The notes beneath the pieces were generated by a model. That model ran no database searches and had not been told where the DNA came from. It was given only the letters and a program-made list of their open reading frames with translations. From Pseudomonadales bacterium (GTDB taxonomy: Bacteria > Pseudomonadota > Gammaproteobacteria > Pseudomonadales > IMCC2047), in contig JAIPFG010000133.1 of the NCBI GenBank assembly GCA_021736745.1, positions 1-8,277 of the forward strand: 8,277 nt of DNA. The letters run 5' to 3'. A program made the translations under genes and the position numbers. Shown here piece after piece: positions 1 through 6,453 of the stretch. Within the stretch, counting starts at the first letter, position 1; every line of letters begins with the position of its first letter.

Positions 1-214
1 CCGAGCAAAATTAGCAGCGGGGAGAAAAGCACAAAAGTCCGAGCCGCAGTCATCAGGTACGCCACATTCAGAGACAGCAGATGAAAAAGCGGCGGTAATT
101 CAAGCTGCATTAGCGCTAGCTAAGGCAAGAAAAGAAAAACAACATAACGAAGAGAATAAAGACGAAGCTTCCATAGCTAAGTCTATTACTGATGACAGTC
201 AGGGAAATTCATAA
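1..214 (+). CDS. rnfC: RnfC (RsxC), C-terminal end only
   Basis: This is the 3' end of an open frame that enters from the left edge (codons in phase from base 2) and stops with TAA at 212-214. About 70 residues are visible. They are hydrophilic and rich in Ala, Lys, Glu and Gln, with the stretch AVIQAALALAKARK. This matches the repetitive Ala/Lys-rich tail found after the iron-sulfur domains of gammaproteobacterial RnfC. In the family, RnfC is the peripheral subunit that carries the NADH/FMN site and two 4Fe-4S clusters, but none of that part is in the window. The stop lies three bases before the rnfD start, as expected for an operon. The identification rests on the tail composition and on rnfD, rnfG and rnfE following in order. 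Confidence 0.88.
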   Translation, partial: RAKLAAGRKAQKSEPQSSGTPHSETADEKAAVIQAALALAKARKEKQHNEENKDEASIAKSITDDSQGNS

Positions 215-217
215 CCA

Positions 218-1255
218 ATGGCATTACTCAGAGTAAGCTCTCCCCACATGACCCAGTCCGGAACCACAGGGCACGTTATGCTATTGGTGATGCTCGCCAC
301 ACTTCCTGGCCTCACCATGCTAACCTATTTCTTCGGTTGGGGCAGCCTGATCAATATTGTCTGGGCAGGCATCGTTGCGCTTTGTACTGAAGCCATCATT
401 CTCACTCTGCGAGGCCGTTCACTAGGATTTTATTTGCGCGATTACAGCGCACTGGTGACAGCACTACTTTTGGGACTTGCATTACCACCATCTGTACCCT
501 GGTGGCTGACTTTGATTGCCACCAGCTTTGCTATCATCATTGCAAAACACCTCTATGGAGGTTTGGGCAATAATCTGTTTAATCCAGCCATGATCGGTTA
601 CGCACTGGTACTGATCGCCTTTCCTCTAGAAATGACCTCTTGGTTGGCGCCTAAATCGCTCACTGCAATGCCCGGCGAAATACCAAGCTTTATCACCAGC
701 CTAACGTCGTTTTTCTCCGTCACCAAGGTTGATAGCTTCGACGTCATGACCATGGCCACGCCCTTGGACTCTTTCAAGCATAAGGGCGCGTTGACCGCCG
801 CTGAATTGTGGGCAAAAGAACCCATACTCAGTCCCAAGTCCTGGCAATCCTGGCAGTATATTAGCCTGGGTTATTTAATGGGTGGACTCTATCTGCTCTA
901 TCGCAAAGTCTTTACCTGGCATGCACCAATCAGCATGTTGGCAGTTATGGCGGCAATGTCGGCGCTATTTTGGTGGTATGACCCCAACCAATATGCTTCG
1001 CCTCAATTACACCTGTTAGGTGGTGCAACCATGCTTGGCGCCTTTTTTATCGTAACCGATCCCGTGACTTCTGCGACTAGTGTTAAAGGCAAGCTTTACT
1101 ATGGCGCCTGCATAGGGTTGTTAGTTTATGCAATCCGCACCTGGGGCAACTACCCAGATGCCGTGGCCTTCTCCGTATTATTGATGAATTTCGCAGCACC
1201 CTTTATTGATTTTTACACAAAGCCACGCACCTACGGTCATCAGCGTGACAAATAG
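218..1255 (+). CDS. rnfD: RnfD (RsxD), membrane flavoprotein subunit of the Rnf complex
   Basis: A 345-residue integral membrane protein of normal length for RnfD/NqrB-type subunits. In the family it holds a covalently bound FMN and helps carry electrons and ions through the inner membrane. About nine or ten hydrophobic segments are visible, for example near residues 43-65, 76-112, 213-229, 236-253 and 295-332. The block GLGNNLFNPAMIGYAL (115-130) and the C-terminal FIVTDPVTSATS (277-288) are characteristic. The likely flavin-attachment site is Thr181 in D175-VMTMA-T181, which fits the ApbE-recognised Dxx(S/T)xAT pattern with Met at the usual Gly position. The start is ATG at 218, three bases after the rnfC stop. 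An AGGGA at 201-205 is rather far upstream, so translation may be coupled to rnfC. The next gene starts nine bases after the stop. Confidence 0.96.
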   Translation: MALLRVSSPHMTQSGTTGHVMLLVMLATLPGLTMLTYFFGWGSLINIVWAGIVALCTEAIILTLRGRSLGFYLRDYSALVTALLLGLALPPSVPWWLTLIATSFAIIIAKHLYGGLGNNLFNPAMIGYALVLIAFPLEMTSWLAPKSLTAMPGEIPSFITSLTSFFSVTKVDSFDVMTMATPLDSFKHKGALTAAELWAKEPILSPKSWQSWQYISLGYLMGGLYLLYRKVFTWHAPISMLAVMAAMSALFWWYDPNQYASPQLHLLGGATMLGAFFIVTDPVTSATSVKGKLYYGACIGLLVYAIRTWGNYPDAVAFSVLLMNFAAPFIDFYTKPRTYGHQRDK

Positions 1256-1264
1256 GTCAGTCAT

Positions 1265-1942
1265 ATGCTAGGTCAGTCAATTCGCCAAAACATGCTGGGG
1301 TTAGCCATTTTTGCGGTGGTCACCGCCGGTCTTATCGCATTTACTCAGCACGAAACGAAGACTCGCATCACAGAAAATGTGCGACAGGCCAAATCCGAGG
1401 CTTTGCATGAAATTATTCCTCTCGGCATGCATGATAATGAGTTATTGGATGATGTGGTTGAAGTTGAGGATAGCCGATTAGTCATCGATGAAGGTCCACA
1501 GGATGCCTATATTGCCCGGCTCGAGCAAAAATCAATCGCCGTAATATTACCCACCATCGCCCCTGATGGCTATACCGGAAAGATAAAAAGTATCGTTGGT
1601 ATAGCTGCAGATGGCACGATTGTCGGTGTCAGGGTGCTGGCTCACCAGGAAACACCCGGTTTGGGTGATAAGGTGGAAATAAAGAAATCCCATTGGATAG
1701 AACAATTTAAAGGTAAATCGTTAGTTTCACCCCCAGCGGCTTTTTGGGCAGTAAAAAAAGACGGTGGCGAATTCGACCAAATGACTGGCGCAACCATCAC
1801 ACCAAGAGCCGTTGTGAAGTCGGTCTATCAAGCACTGCAGTATTTCGATGAAAATCAAACATTATTGCTAGCAGCAAAGGTACAACCTCAGGCGGTCTCA
1901 GACCAGCCTCATGATCAACAGGACCCACAAGATGAGCACTAA
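1265..1942 (+). CDS. rnfG: RnfG (RsxG), periplasmic FMN-binding subunit of the Rnf complex
   Basis: A 225-residue protein with one N-terminal membrane anchor (about residues 10-27) followed by a soluble FMN-binding domain. This is the normal RnfG/NqrC plan, with the domain on the periplasmic side. Diagnostic elements are HQETPGLGDK (127-136) and the flavinylation motif D171-QM-TGAT (174-177), where Thr177 is expected to carry FMN through a phosphoester bond made by ApbE. The last 25 residues are a polar tail rich in Gln and Asp, probably unstructured. ATG at 1265 follows the rnfD stop by nine bases and has AGGT at 1254-1257 as a ribosome site. The 3' end overlaps the chosen rnfE start by 11 bases. 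RnfG relays electrons between RnfD and the RnfA/RnfE iron-sulfur site. Confidence 0.96.
   Translation: MLGQSIRQNMLGLAIFAVVTAGLIAFTQHETKTRITENVRQAKSEALHEIIPLGMHDNELLDDVVEVEDSRLVIDEGPQDAYIARLEQKSIAVILPTIAPDGYTGKIKSIVGIAADGTIVGVRVLAHQETPGLGDKVEIKKSHWIEQFKGKSLVSPPAAFWAVKKDGGEFDQMTGATITPRAVVKSVYQALQYFDENQTLLLAAKVQPQAVSDQPHDQQDPQDEH
1920..1923 (+). promoter_or_regulatory. Ribosome binding site that decides the rnfE start
   Basis: AGGA lies eight bases before ATG 1932, inside the end of rnfG. This supports 1932 rather than the in-frame ATG at 1911, which would lengthen the overlap with rnfG and lacks such a site. The overlap suggests that rnfE translation is coupled to rnfG. Confidence 0.6.
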
Positions 1943-2645
1943 AGGTTACATTGAAATAACCAATGATGGGCTATGGCATAATAATCCTGCCTTAGTCCAA
2001 CTCCTCGGACTATGCCCTTTATTGGCGGTCACCGCCTCCGTAGTAAACGCACTTGGTTTGGGAATAGCGACAACACTGGTATTAGTCGGTTCGAATTTAT
2101 CGGTTTCGTTGGTACGTAACTTTGTACCTGACACCGTGCGATTACCGGCTTTTGTTATGATTATCGCCGCATTGGTCACCTGTGTCGAACTCCTAAGCCA
2201 GGCCTTCACCTACGATCTTTACCTATCTCTGGGCATCTTCATTCCCCTCATCGTCACGAACTGTGCCATCCTCGGACGCGCAGAAGCCTTTGCACGTAAA
2301 AATGCAATTCTACCCTCAATATTGGACGGCTTTATGATGGGCTTAGGTTTCACCTCAGTGTTACTCATTCTGGGCGCCATGCGCGAAATTATCGGTCAAG
2401 GTACGCTCTTCGCCGATATGCATCTGTTACTTGGTGCTATCGCCAGCGAATGGAAAATTATCCTTATTCAGGATTACGGGGGTTTCCTTTTCGCCATATT
2501 GCCACCGGGCGCCTTTATCGGCATGGGTCTGTTGATTGCCGTGAAAAGCATTATCGACAACCAGATTAGCTTGCGAAAAAAAGCTCATAAAGAAATTTCG
2601 ATAACCGTTAATAAACGGGTTCGAGTAACTGGGAAAATTGAATGA
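1932..2645 (+). CDS. rnfE: RnfE (RsxE), membrane subunit of the Rnf complex
   Basis: A 237-residue integral membrane protein with about six hydrophobic segments, close in length to known RnfE/NqrD subunits. Its sequence is typical: NPALVQLLGLCPLLAV near the N-terminus (Cys28), VTNCAILGRAEAFA in the middle (Cys111), then GFTSVLLILGAMREIIGQGT and LPPGAFI. The two cysteines match those that, with their RnfA counterparts, hold an iron-sulfur cluster within the membrane in Rnf/NQR structures. ATG at 1932 was chosen because of the AGGA site at 1920-1923; ATG 1911 would add seven residues. The gene ends the recognisable rnf membrane block. Many gammaproteobacteria have nth next, but here a 190-base spacer leads to an rnfH-like gene. 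Confidence 0.96.
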   Translation: MSTKGYIEITNDGLWHNNPALVQLLGLCPLLAVTASVVNALGLGIATTLVLVGSNLSVSLVRNFVPDTVRLPAFVMIIAALVTCVELLSQAFTYDLYLSLGIFIPLIVTNCAILGRAEAFARKNAILPSILDGFMMGLGFTSVLLILGAMREIIGQGTLFADMHLLLGAIASEWKIILIQDYGGFLFAILPPGAFIGMGLLIAVKSIIDNQISLRKKAHKEISITVNKRVRVTGKIE

Positions 2646-2754
2646 TTTTAATTTGCCTTTTAAATCGCATCGTTAGCGAAACCACGACTACCTATAACAC
2701 ATAAGATTATAACAAGGAATATTAATAGGAATGCCTGTCTGGAGTGGGTTTTGA

Positions 2755-2790
2755 ATGAGCATTATTAACATCTAGCCTACTGTGGCTCAT
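2755..2790. repeat. Short inverted repeat in the rnfE-rnfH spacer
   Basis: ATGAGC (2755-2760) and GCTCAT (2785-2790) form a perfect 6-base inverted repeat around a 24-base loop. No run of T follows, so it is not a convincing terminator. It could be an operator or chance. The rest of the 2646-2835 spacer is A+T-rich and shows no clear promoter, RNA gene or open frame. Confidence 0.25.
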
Positions 2791-2822
2791 GCCTAACAAA
2801 TAACTATTTATTGGCGAAAGAT

Positions 2823-2826
2823 GGAG
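2823..2826 (+). promoter_or_regulatory. Ribosome binding site for the rnfH-like gene
   Basis: GGAG lies nine bases before ATG 2836, a near-ideal distance. The in-frame ATG at 2821 would itself overlap this site, so 2836 is the better start. Confidence 0.55.
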
Positions 2827-2835
2827 AAACCGGGA

Positions 2836-3102
2836 ATGTCAAATGAGCAAACTATGGAAGTAGAGGTGCTATATGCTTCATCAAAGATACAAAAGCTTAT
2901 ACAGCTAACTTTGAGTGTAGGGAGCTCTGTAAACGATGCAATTCTAAAATCCAAAATACTGGAGAGCTTTCCGGAAATTGACCTCAGTACTAATAAAGTA
3001 GGTATATTCGGAAAAGTAGTGAAATCGCCAGAAAATTATATTTTAGAGACAGGAGCTAGGGTTGAAATATACAGACCGTTGTTAAAAGTGGAAAAAGAAT
3101 AA
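2836..3102 (+). CDS. rnfH: RnfH-family (UPF0125) small ubiquitin-fold protein
   Basis: An 88-residue soluble protein; an upstream ATG at 2821 would give 93. The family signature is clear in the second half: DLSTNKVGIFGKVVKSPE followed by RVEIYRPLL, matching the D-L-x-x-N-K-V-G-I-(F/Y) and R-V-E-I-Y-R-P-L blocks of RnfH. The N-terminal MEVEVLYAS strand and the 'SVNDAILKSKILESFPEID' helix also fit. RnfH has a ubiquitin-like beta-grasp fold and its biochemical role is not established. In Rhodobacter capsulatus the gene lies in the rnf cluster; in many gammaproteobacteria it instead sits beside ratA and smpB. Here it lies 190 bases after rnfE on the same strand, so it may be co-transcribed. The protein ends five residues after YRPLLK, so it lacks the basic (Arg/Lys-rich) tail that many homologues carry. 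Confidence 0.86.
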   Translation: MSNEQTMEVEVLYASSKIQKLIQLTLSVGSSVNDAILKSKILESFPEIDLSTNKVGIFGKVVKSPENYILETGARVEIYRPLLKVEKE

Positions 3103-3219
3103 ACAGAATCAAAAATTAAATAACTCTCTCGTGTGTGCCACTTTTTTTATACCTATGCAATTCATTGAAGCGTCGAAATACCATTCTTAAAAGCTCTTTT
3201 GGAGTTTTTTATAAAAGAT

Positions 3220-3224
3220 GAGGG
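3220..3224 (+). promoter_or_regulatory. Ribosome binding site that decides the start of the FrhB-like gene
   Basis: GAGGG lies seven bases before ATG 3232. An in-frame TTG at 3199 would add 11 residues but has no ribosome site, and the added residues are not a recognisable part of the family. Confidence 0.6.
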
Positions 3225-3231
3225 TTACAAT

Positions 3232-4683
3232 ATGAAATCATTACACCATAATTCATTCGCTATAATGATGAATGAGGTCGTTGATGCTGGCAGGTGCTGC
3301 GCATGTGCTAGCTGCGTATTAGTCTGTCCGCATAACGTCATCGAATATATCGATAATATTCCCAAGCAAATAGCAAAAAAAGACGCGCCATTTGATTACT
3401 GCGGAATAAGTGAAGGCGCAGGTTGCGATGTTTGCGCAAATGTCTGTCCTAGGCTATGGCCGCGCGAAGAGCATCTAAAGGATATAGTGTTTAAAAATGA
3501 CCGACCATACGAAGGAGTCTTTGGCATTTATCGTCACATATTTGTTGCAAAAACAAAGCGTGATGAAATAAAAGAGCGTGCACAAGATGGAGGTATTGTA
3601 ACAGCATTATTGGCGTGGGCCCTTCGTAAAGGCAAAATTGATGGTTCGGTAGTATCCGCCGTGGGCGATAATGATAACCCGTGCTTCCCTTCACCAAAAG
3701 TCGCAACAACTGAAAAAGAAATTTTGTCGAGTGCGGGTAGTTGGTACACCTATTGTCCAAACAATTTAGCACTGAAGGAGGTACGTGAAAGAGGTTTGAA
3801 AAAAGTTGCTTTTGTAGGTGTACCTTGTCAGATAACGCCTCTACGTAAAATGGAAAATATGGATCCTTCATTTTTGGTTGGCGAGAAAAAACGCGACAAA
3901 ATAATTGACAAACAACGTGGTTTTTTAAGAGACATGTCAGCGCGTGTAGAATTTAATATCGGCTTATTTTGTACGGAGGTTTTTCTTCCTGAATTAATGA
4001 CCGAGCGCATAGAAAAAGATATGGGCATACCTTTAACTGAAGTATCCAAATTTAATGTTAAAGGAGAGGTGCTTATATATAAAAAAGATGGGGATGTTTC
4101 TACAATTCCGCTTCAAGAGGCGGCATCAAAATATCAGCGCCCTGAATGTCAGCATTGCTCCGATTTTTCGGCAGAGATGGCCGATATCTCATGCGGTGGG
4201 ATCGGCACTACAAATGCAACGGTGATCATTATTAGAACAAAGAAAGGAGAGGAAATATGGCGAGAATTTGAAGCTGATGGCAATGTAGATGTTCAAACTA
4301 TTGAAGAAAATAAATTGGCTTGGAATGTATTGCATCGTCTTGCCCGTAAACAGAAAAGCAGAGTCCCCGACGCTTCGCATCGAAGCGGAACTGAAGCCGG
4401 ACTACCACAATATTGGCCTACAGAAGCCGCCGCTATAAAATCTGAAGAGTTTAAAGGAAGTAATATGCAAAAGAGTGAAATCATCTCACGTCTTGCTGTC
4501 GCTTATGGAGATGACTCTGCCTTTGATGATACTGTGGGATATATGGCCGGACAGCCCATTCCTGGAGATCCTGGAAACCCTGAACCTGGTCAAAAACTCA
4601 AGCTCCCACCTCCACCTAAACCGAAACAAGGTGGCGCATCACCATTATGGATCAAATCGGAATTAGAAGCAGAGTTAGAATAA
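3232..4683 (+). CDS. FrhB/FpoF-family F420-dependent oxidoreductase, iron-sulfur flavoprotein
   Basis: A 483-residue soluble protein with no membrane segment or signal peptide. The N-terminus has two 4Fe-4S motifs: C22-x2-C25-x2-C28-x3-C32-P and C57-x7-C65-x2-C68-x3-C72-P. Next come hallmarks of the coenzyme F420 hydrogenase beta-subunit fold: QDGGIVTALLAWAL (118-131), FVGVPCQITPLRK (194-206), GLFCTE (244-249), KFNVKGEV (273-280) and ECQHCSDFSAEMADIS (305-320). This domain binds FAD and passes electrons between F420 and iron-sulfur clusters. Ferredoxin motifs followed by an FrhB domain is the layout of FpoF, which oxidises F420H2 for a membrane complex in methanogens. The family also includes formate dehydrogenase FdhB and the plant and cyanobacterial 7-hydroxymethyl chlorophyll a reductase, so the substrate is inferred. 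No hydrogenase or dehydrogenase partner is in the window; the nearest redox complex is Rnf. A tail of about 100 residues (about 380-483), proline-rich at 442-465, is extra. ATG 3232 was chosen for its ribosome site. Confidence 0.85.
   Translation: MKSLHHNSFAIMMNEVVDAGRCCACASCVLVCPHNVIEYIDNIPKQIAKKDAPFDYCGISEGAGCDVCANVCPRLWPREEHLKDIVFKNDRPYEGVFGIYRHIFVAKTKRDEIKERAQDGGIVTALLAWALRKGKIDGSVVSAVGDNDNPCFPSPKVATTEKEILSSAGSWYTYCPNNLALKEVRERGLKKVAFVGVPCQITPLRKMENMDPSFLVGEKKRDKIIDKQRGFLRDMSARVEFNIGLFCTEVFLPELMTERIEKDMGIPLTEVSKFNVKGEVLIYKKDGDVSTIPLQEAASKYQRPECQHCSDFSAEMADISCGGIGTTNATVIIIRTKKGEEIWREFEADGNVDVQTIEENKLAWNVLHRLARKQKSRVPDASHRSGTEAGLPQYWPTEAAAIKSEEFKGSNMQKSEIISRLAVAYGDDSAFDDTVGYMAGQPIPGDPGNPEPGQKLKLPPPPKPKQGGASPLWIKSELEAELE
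4371..4387. repeat. Perfect 7-base hairpin inside the FrhB-like gene
   Basis: CGCTTCG (4371-4377), CAT, CGAAGCG (4381-4387) form a perfect G+C-rich stem with a 3-base loop in an otherwise A+T-rich gene. It encodes residues around 380-385, about where the conserved FrhB domain ends and the unusual tail begins. There is no T-run, so it is not a terminator. It may affect translation, mark an old insertion point, or be chance. Confidence 0.5.
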
Positions 4684-4731
4684 AGTAAAAAAAGCTAGTC
4701 GAAAATACAGAGATAGATAAACTTACAATTT

Positions 4732-5760
4732 ATGAAAACAAAAATTATCTATGATACTGATCCCGGTATAGATGACGTTATGGCATTGTTATTTGCCCAT
4801 TTGTCTCCTGCGATCGAGATGGTTGGCATAACAACGGGCGCCGGGAATAGCTGCGTGGAAACAACTACGCGTAATGCGCTTTATATTAAAGAACGTTTCG
4901 GCATTCCAGCCTCCGTTTATAAAGGTGCAGCGGAACCATTAATAGCCGGCCCCAAGCAAATACCACATCAGCTCAAAGTTATCAAATCAGAACAACTGTT
5001 ACATCAAGTCCACGGAGAGGATGGGATAGGTAATATCCATCCGCCTAAACCAACAATTTGTGTGGACCGAAGGAGTGCCATTGATTTCATTATCGATACC
5101 GTGATGTCCTACCCAGGTGAAATTACATTAGTTGCTGTAGGGCGCATGACCAACCTCGCCCTAGCCTTAATCAAGGCACCTGAAATCGCAAGTAACATCA
5201 AAAACGTCGTTGTAATGGGCGGCGCACTGGGGATGCTTGGATCCTCTGGTAATGTATCTGCATTCGCAGAAGCAAATATGGCGGGAGACCCGCATGCAGC
5301 AGATCAAATTTTTCGAGCACCATGGCCGTTAACTATGGTCGGACTAGATGTAACAATGAAAACGATTATGCAAGAACGATATATGCAGCATATCAAAATG
5401 AATGCCGGGGAGACCGGGGAGTTTATTTATAAAATCAGTAGGCAATATAACGACTTTTATCGTAATGTTGCTAATATAGAAGGTATTCCAACACATGACC
5501 CTTCAGCAATAGCCTACGTGATAAAACCTGACTTATTTAAAACCCAGTCTGGAATGATACGTGTAGTTACAGAAGGGATTGCAGCTGGACAAACAATAAT
5601 GGTTCCTGATGATCAGGATCTGAGCCTCTCTTCAGATTCCACCAACACGCCCAAAAAGTATGCATGCATTGATGTTGATACTCAAGGACTTTTAGAATTG
5701 TATAGTAACACCATCTGTGGAGTTGAACCTCTCCCCAAGTTCGTACCACTGTTTGGGTGA
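4732..5760 (+). CDS. Inosine-uridine-type nucleoside hydrolase
   Basis: A 342-residue protein, full length for the family, which cleaves the N-glycosidic bond of nucleosides to free base and ribose in a Ca2+-dependent way. The defining motif DTDPGIDD is at residues 8-15, so Asp10, Asp14 and Asp15 can bind the metal. Other family elements are HGEDGIG (94-100), VMGG (161-164), FAEANMAGDP (178-187, with Glu180 and Asn182 for ribose binding) and H255-D256 in THDPSA, where the Asp completes the metal site. All key residues seem present, so it is probably active. There is no signal peptide, so it should be cytoplasmic. Preference for purine or pyrimidine nucleosides cannot be told. It starts 48 bases after the FrhB-like gene with only a weak ribosome site, and may belong to the same transcript. 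No link to F420 chemistry is known; it could serve salvage. Confidence 0.93.
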   Translation: MKTKIIYDTDPGIDDVMALLFAHLSPAIEMVGITTGAGNSCVETTTRNALYIKERFGIPASVYKGAAEPLIAGPKQIPHQLKVIKSEQLLHQVHGEDGIGNIHPPKPTICVDRRSAIDFIIDTVMSYPGEITLVAVGRMTNLALALIKAPEIASNIKNVVVMGGALGMLGSSGNVSAFAEANMAGDPHAADQIFRAPWPLTMVGLDVTMKTIMQERYMQHIKMNAGETGEFIYKISRQYNDFYRNVANIEGIPTHDPSAIAYVIKPDLFKTQSGMIRVVTEGIAAGQTIMVPDDQDLSLSSDSTNTPKKYACIDVDTQGLLELYSNTICGVEPLPKFVPLFG

Positions 5761-5839
5761 GATTTTTCATCTTTTGAGAGAGCGGTACCCGATTTCTAAA
5801 CCACAACCCAAGTGAATCTGGCAGGTTCATTTTTAAGTT

Positions 5840-5873
5840 TAGCCACTAAAGTACTGTGGATGGCTAGGTTTTT
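5840..5873 (+). terminator. Possible rho-independent terminator after the nucleoside hydrolase
   Basis: TAGCCA (5840-5845) pairs with TGGCTA (5861-5866) around a 15-base loop, followed after GG by five T (5869-5873). An alternative stem, CCAC with GTGG, lies inside. The stem is short and the loop long, so this is a modest candidate. It sits in the 168-base gap between two convergent genes, where a terminator is expected for the + strand transcript. Confidence 0.4.
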
Positions 5874-5928
5874 AGCTTATAACATCAACACAAAATGAAT
5901 TTCCGCATTTAGCCTTTCTAAAATCGTT

Positions 5929-6372
5929 CTATTGTACCTTGTACACATAAAGGTACCAGGCAGATTTTTCCGTTTCAATAGAATCATATAAGCTCTGCGC
6001 ATCATAATTATCGGAGGTAGTTTGCCATTGCAGTCTAACTGAATCGTTAAGATTGGCAAAATTTCTACAATACTCTATAAGTGAGCGCCCAACTCCCTTA
6101 CCTCTAAAAGCAGGCACTGTATATAAATCATTTAAAATCGCTATTTTTGAAGCGATGGTTGATGCAAATGAAAAGTAAACAGTCGCAAAGCCTACTACTT
6201 CAAATTGTTGGCGAAATAAAAACTGACAACCAAGTGGACTTGATTCCCCAAACTGAGCAAAAAATTCTTGATTTTTAGCATCTGATATTTCTTTAACATT
6301 GTAGAATTCTTGATATTGTCTAATTAATGGCAATACCTCTTCTATATTATTAGCGGTAACTATTTCTATCAT
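5929..6372 (-). CDS. GNAT-family N-acetyltransferase
   Basis: A 147-residue protein, the usual size of a single GNAT domain. It should transfer an acetyl group from acetyl-CoA to an amine; the acceptor is unknown. The acetyl-CoA pyrophosphate loop is clear: LNDLYTVPAFRGKGVGRSLIEYC, with R-G-K-G-V-G giving the R/Q-x-x-G-x-G/A motif A, preceded by the beta-4 strand. The later N-Y-DAQSLYDSI...W-Y-LYVYKV segment fits the usual motif B, where an Asn and a Tyr line the active site. ATG (6372-6370) is preceded by AAGG about 12 bases upstream, a weak ribosome site. The gene is 81 bases downstream of fbiC on the same strand and may be co-transcribed with it. It converges on the nucleoside hydrolase. 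The annotation stays at family level. Confidence 0.87.
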   Translation of the reverse strand: MIEIVTANNIEEVLPLIRQYQEFYNVKEISDAKNQEFFAQFGESSPLGCQFLFRQQFEVVGFATVYFSFASTIASKIAILNDLYTVPAFRGKGVGRSLIEYCRNFANLNDSVRLQWQTTSDNYDAQSLYDSIETEKSAWYLYVYKVQ

Positions 6373-6453
6373 GACGCATATAAACCTTGCAGCAGTATTT
6401 TATAAAGAAAGTCACTCGCTTAGACCTATTTATGGTAATGACAGTTTTATATA

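Noticed and set aside
175..181. Unusual Met in the RnfD flavin motif TMAT
   Set aside because: Residues 178-181 keep the Asp-x-x-Thr-x-Ala-Thr frame, and the position before Ala varies in RnfD proteins, so this is not good evidence of lost flavin binding. Coordinates given here are residue numbers, not bases.
598..837. Open frame of 79 codons on the - strand inside rnfD
   Set aside because: It is a shadow of rnfD; the translation has no recognisable family and rnfD is certain.
3142..3148. Run of seven T after rnfH as a terminator
   Set aside because: The sequence before it forms no stem of more than about three pairs.
3210..3215. TATAAA as a -10 box for the FrhB-like gene
   Set aside because: A start of transcription from it would fall on the ribosome site at 3220-3224, and no good -35 box is at the right distance.
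3199..3231. TTG start that would extend the FrhB-like protein by 11 residues
   Set aside because: No ribosome site precedes it, while ATG 3232 has GAGGG at the right distance.
3491..3871. Open frame of 126 codons on the - strand inside the FrhB-like gene
   Set aside because: It overlaps the conserved core of the FrhB-like gene, and its product has no family features.
6397..6404. TATAAAAT on the - strand as a -10 box for the GNAT gene
   Set aside because: No matching -35 box lies 16-18 bases upstream, and A+T-rich spacers give such matches by chance.
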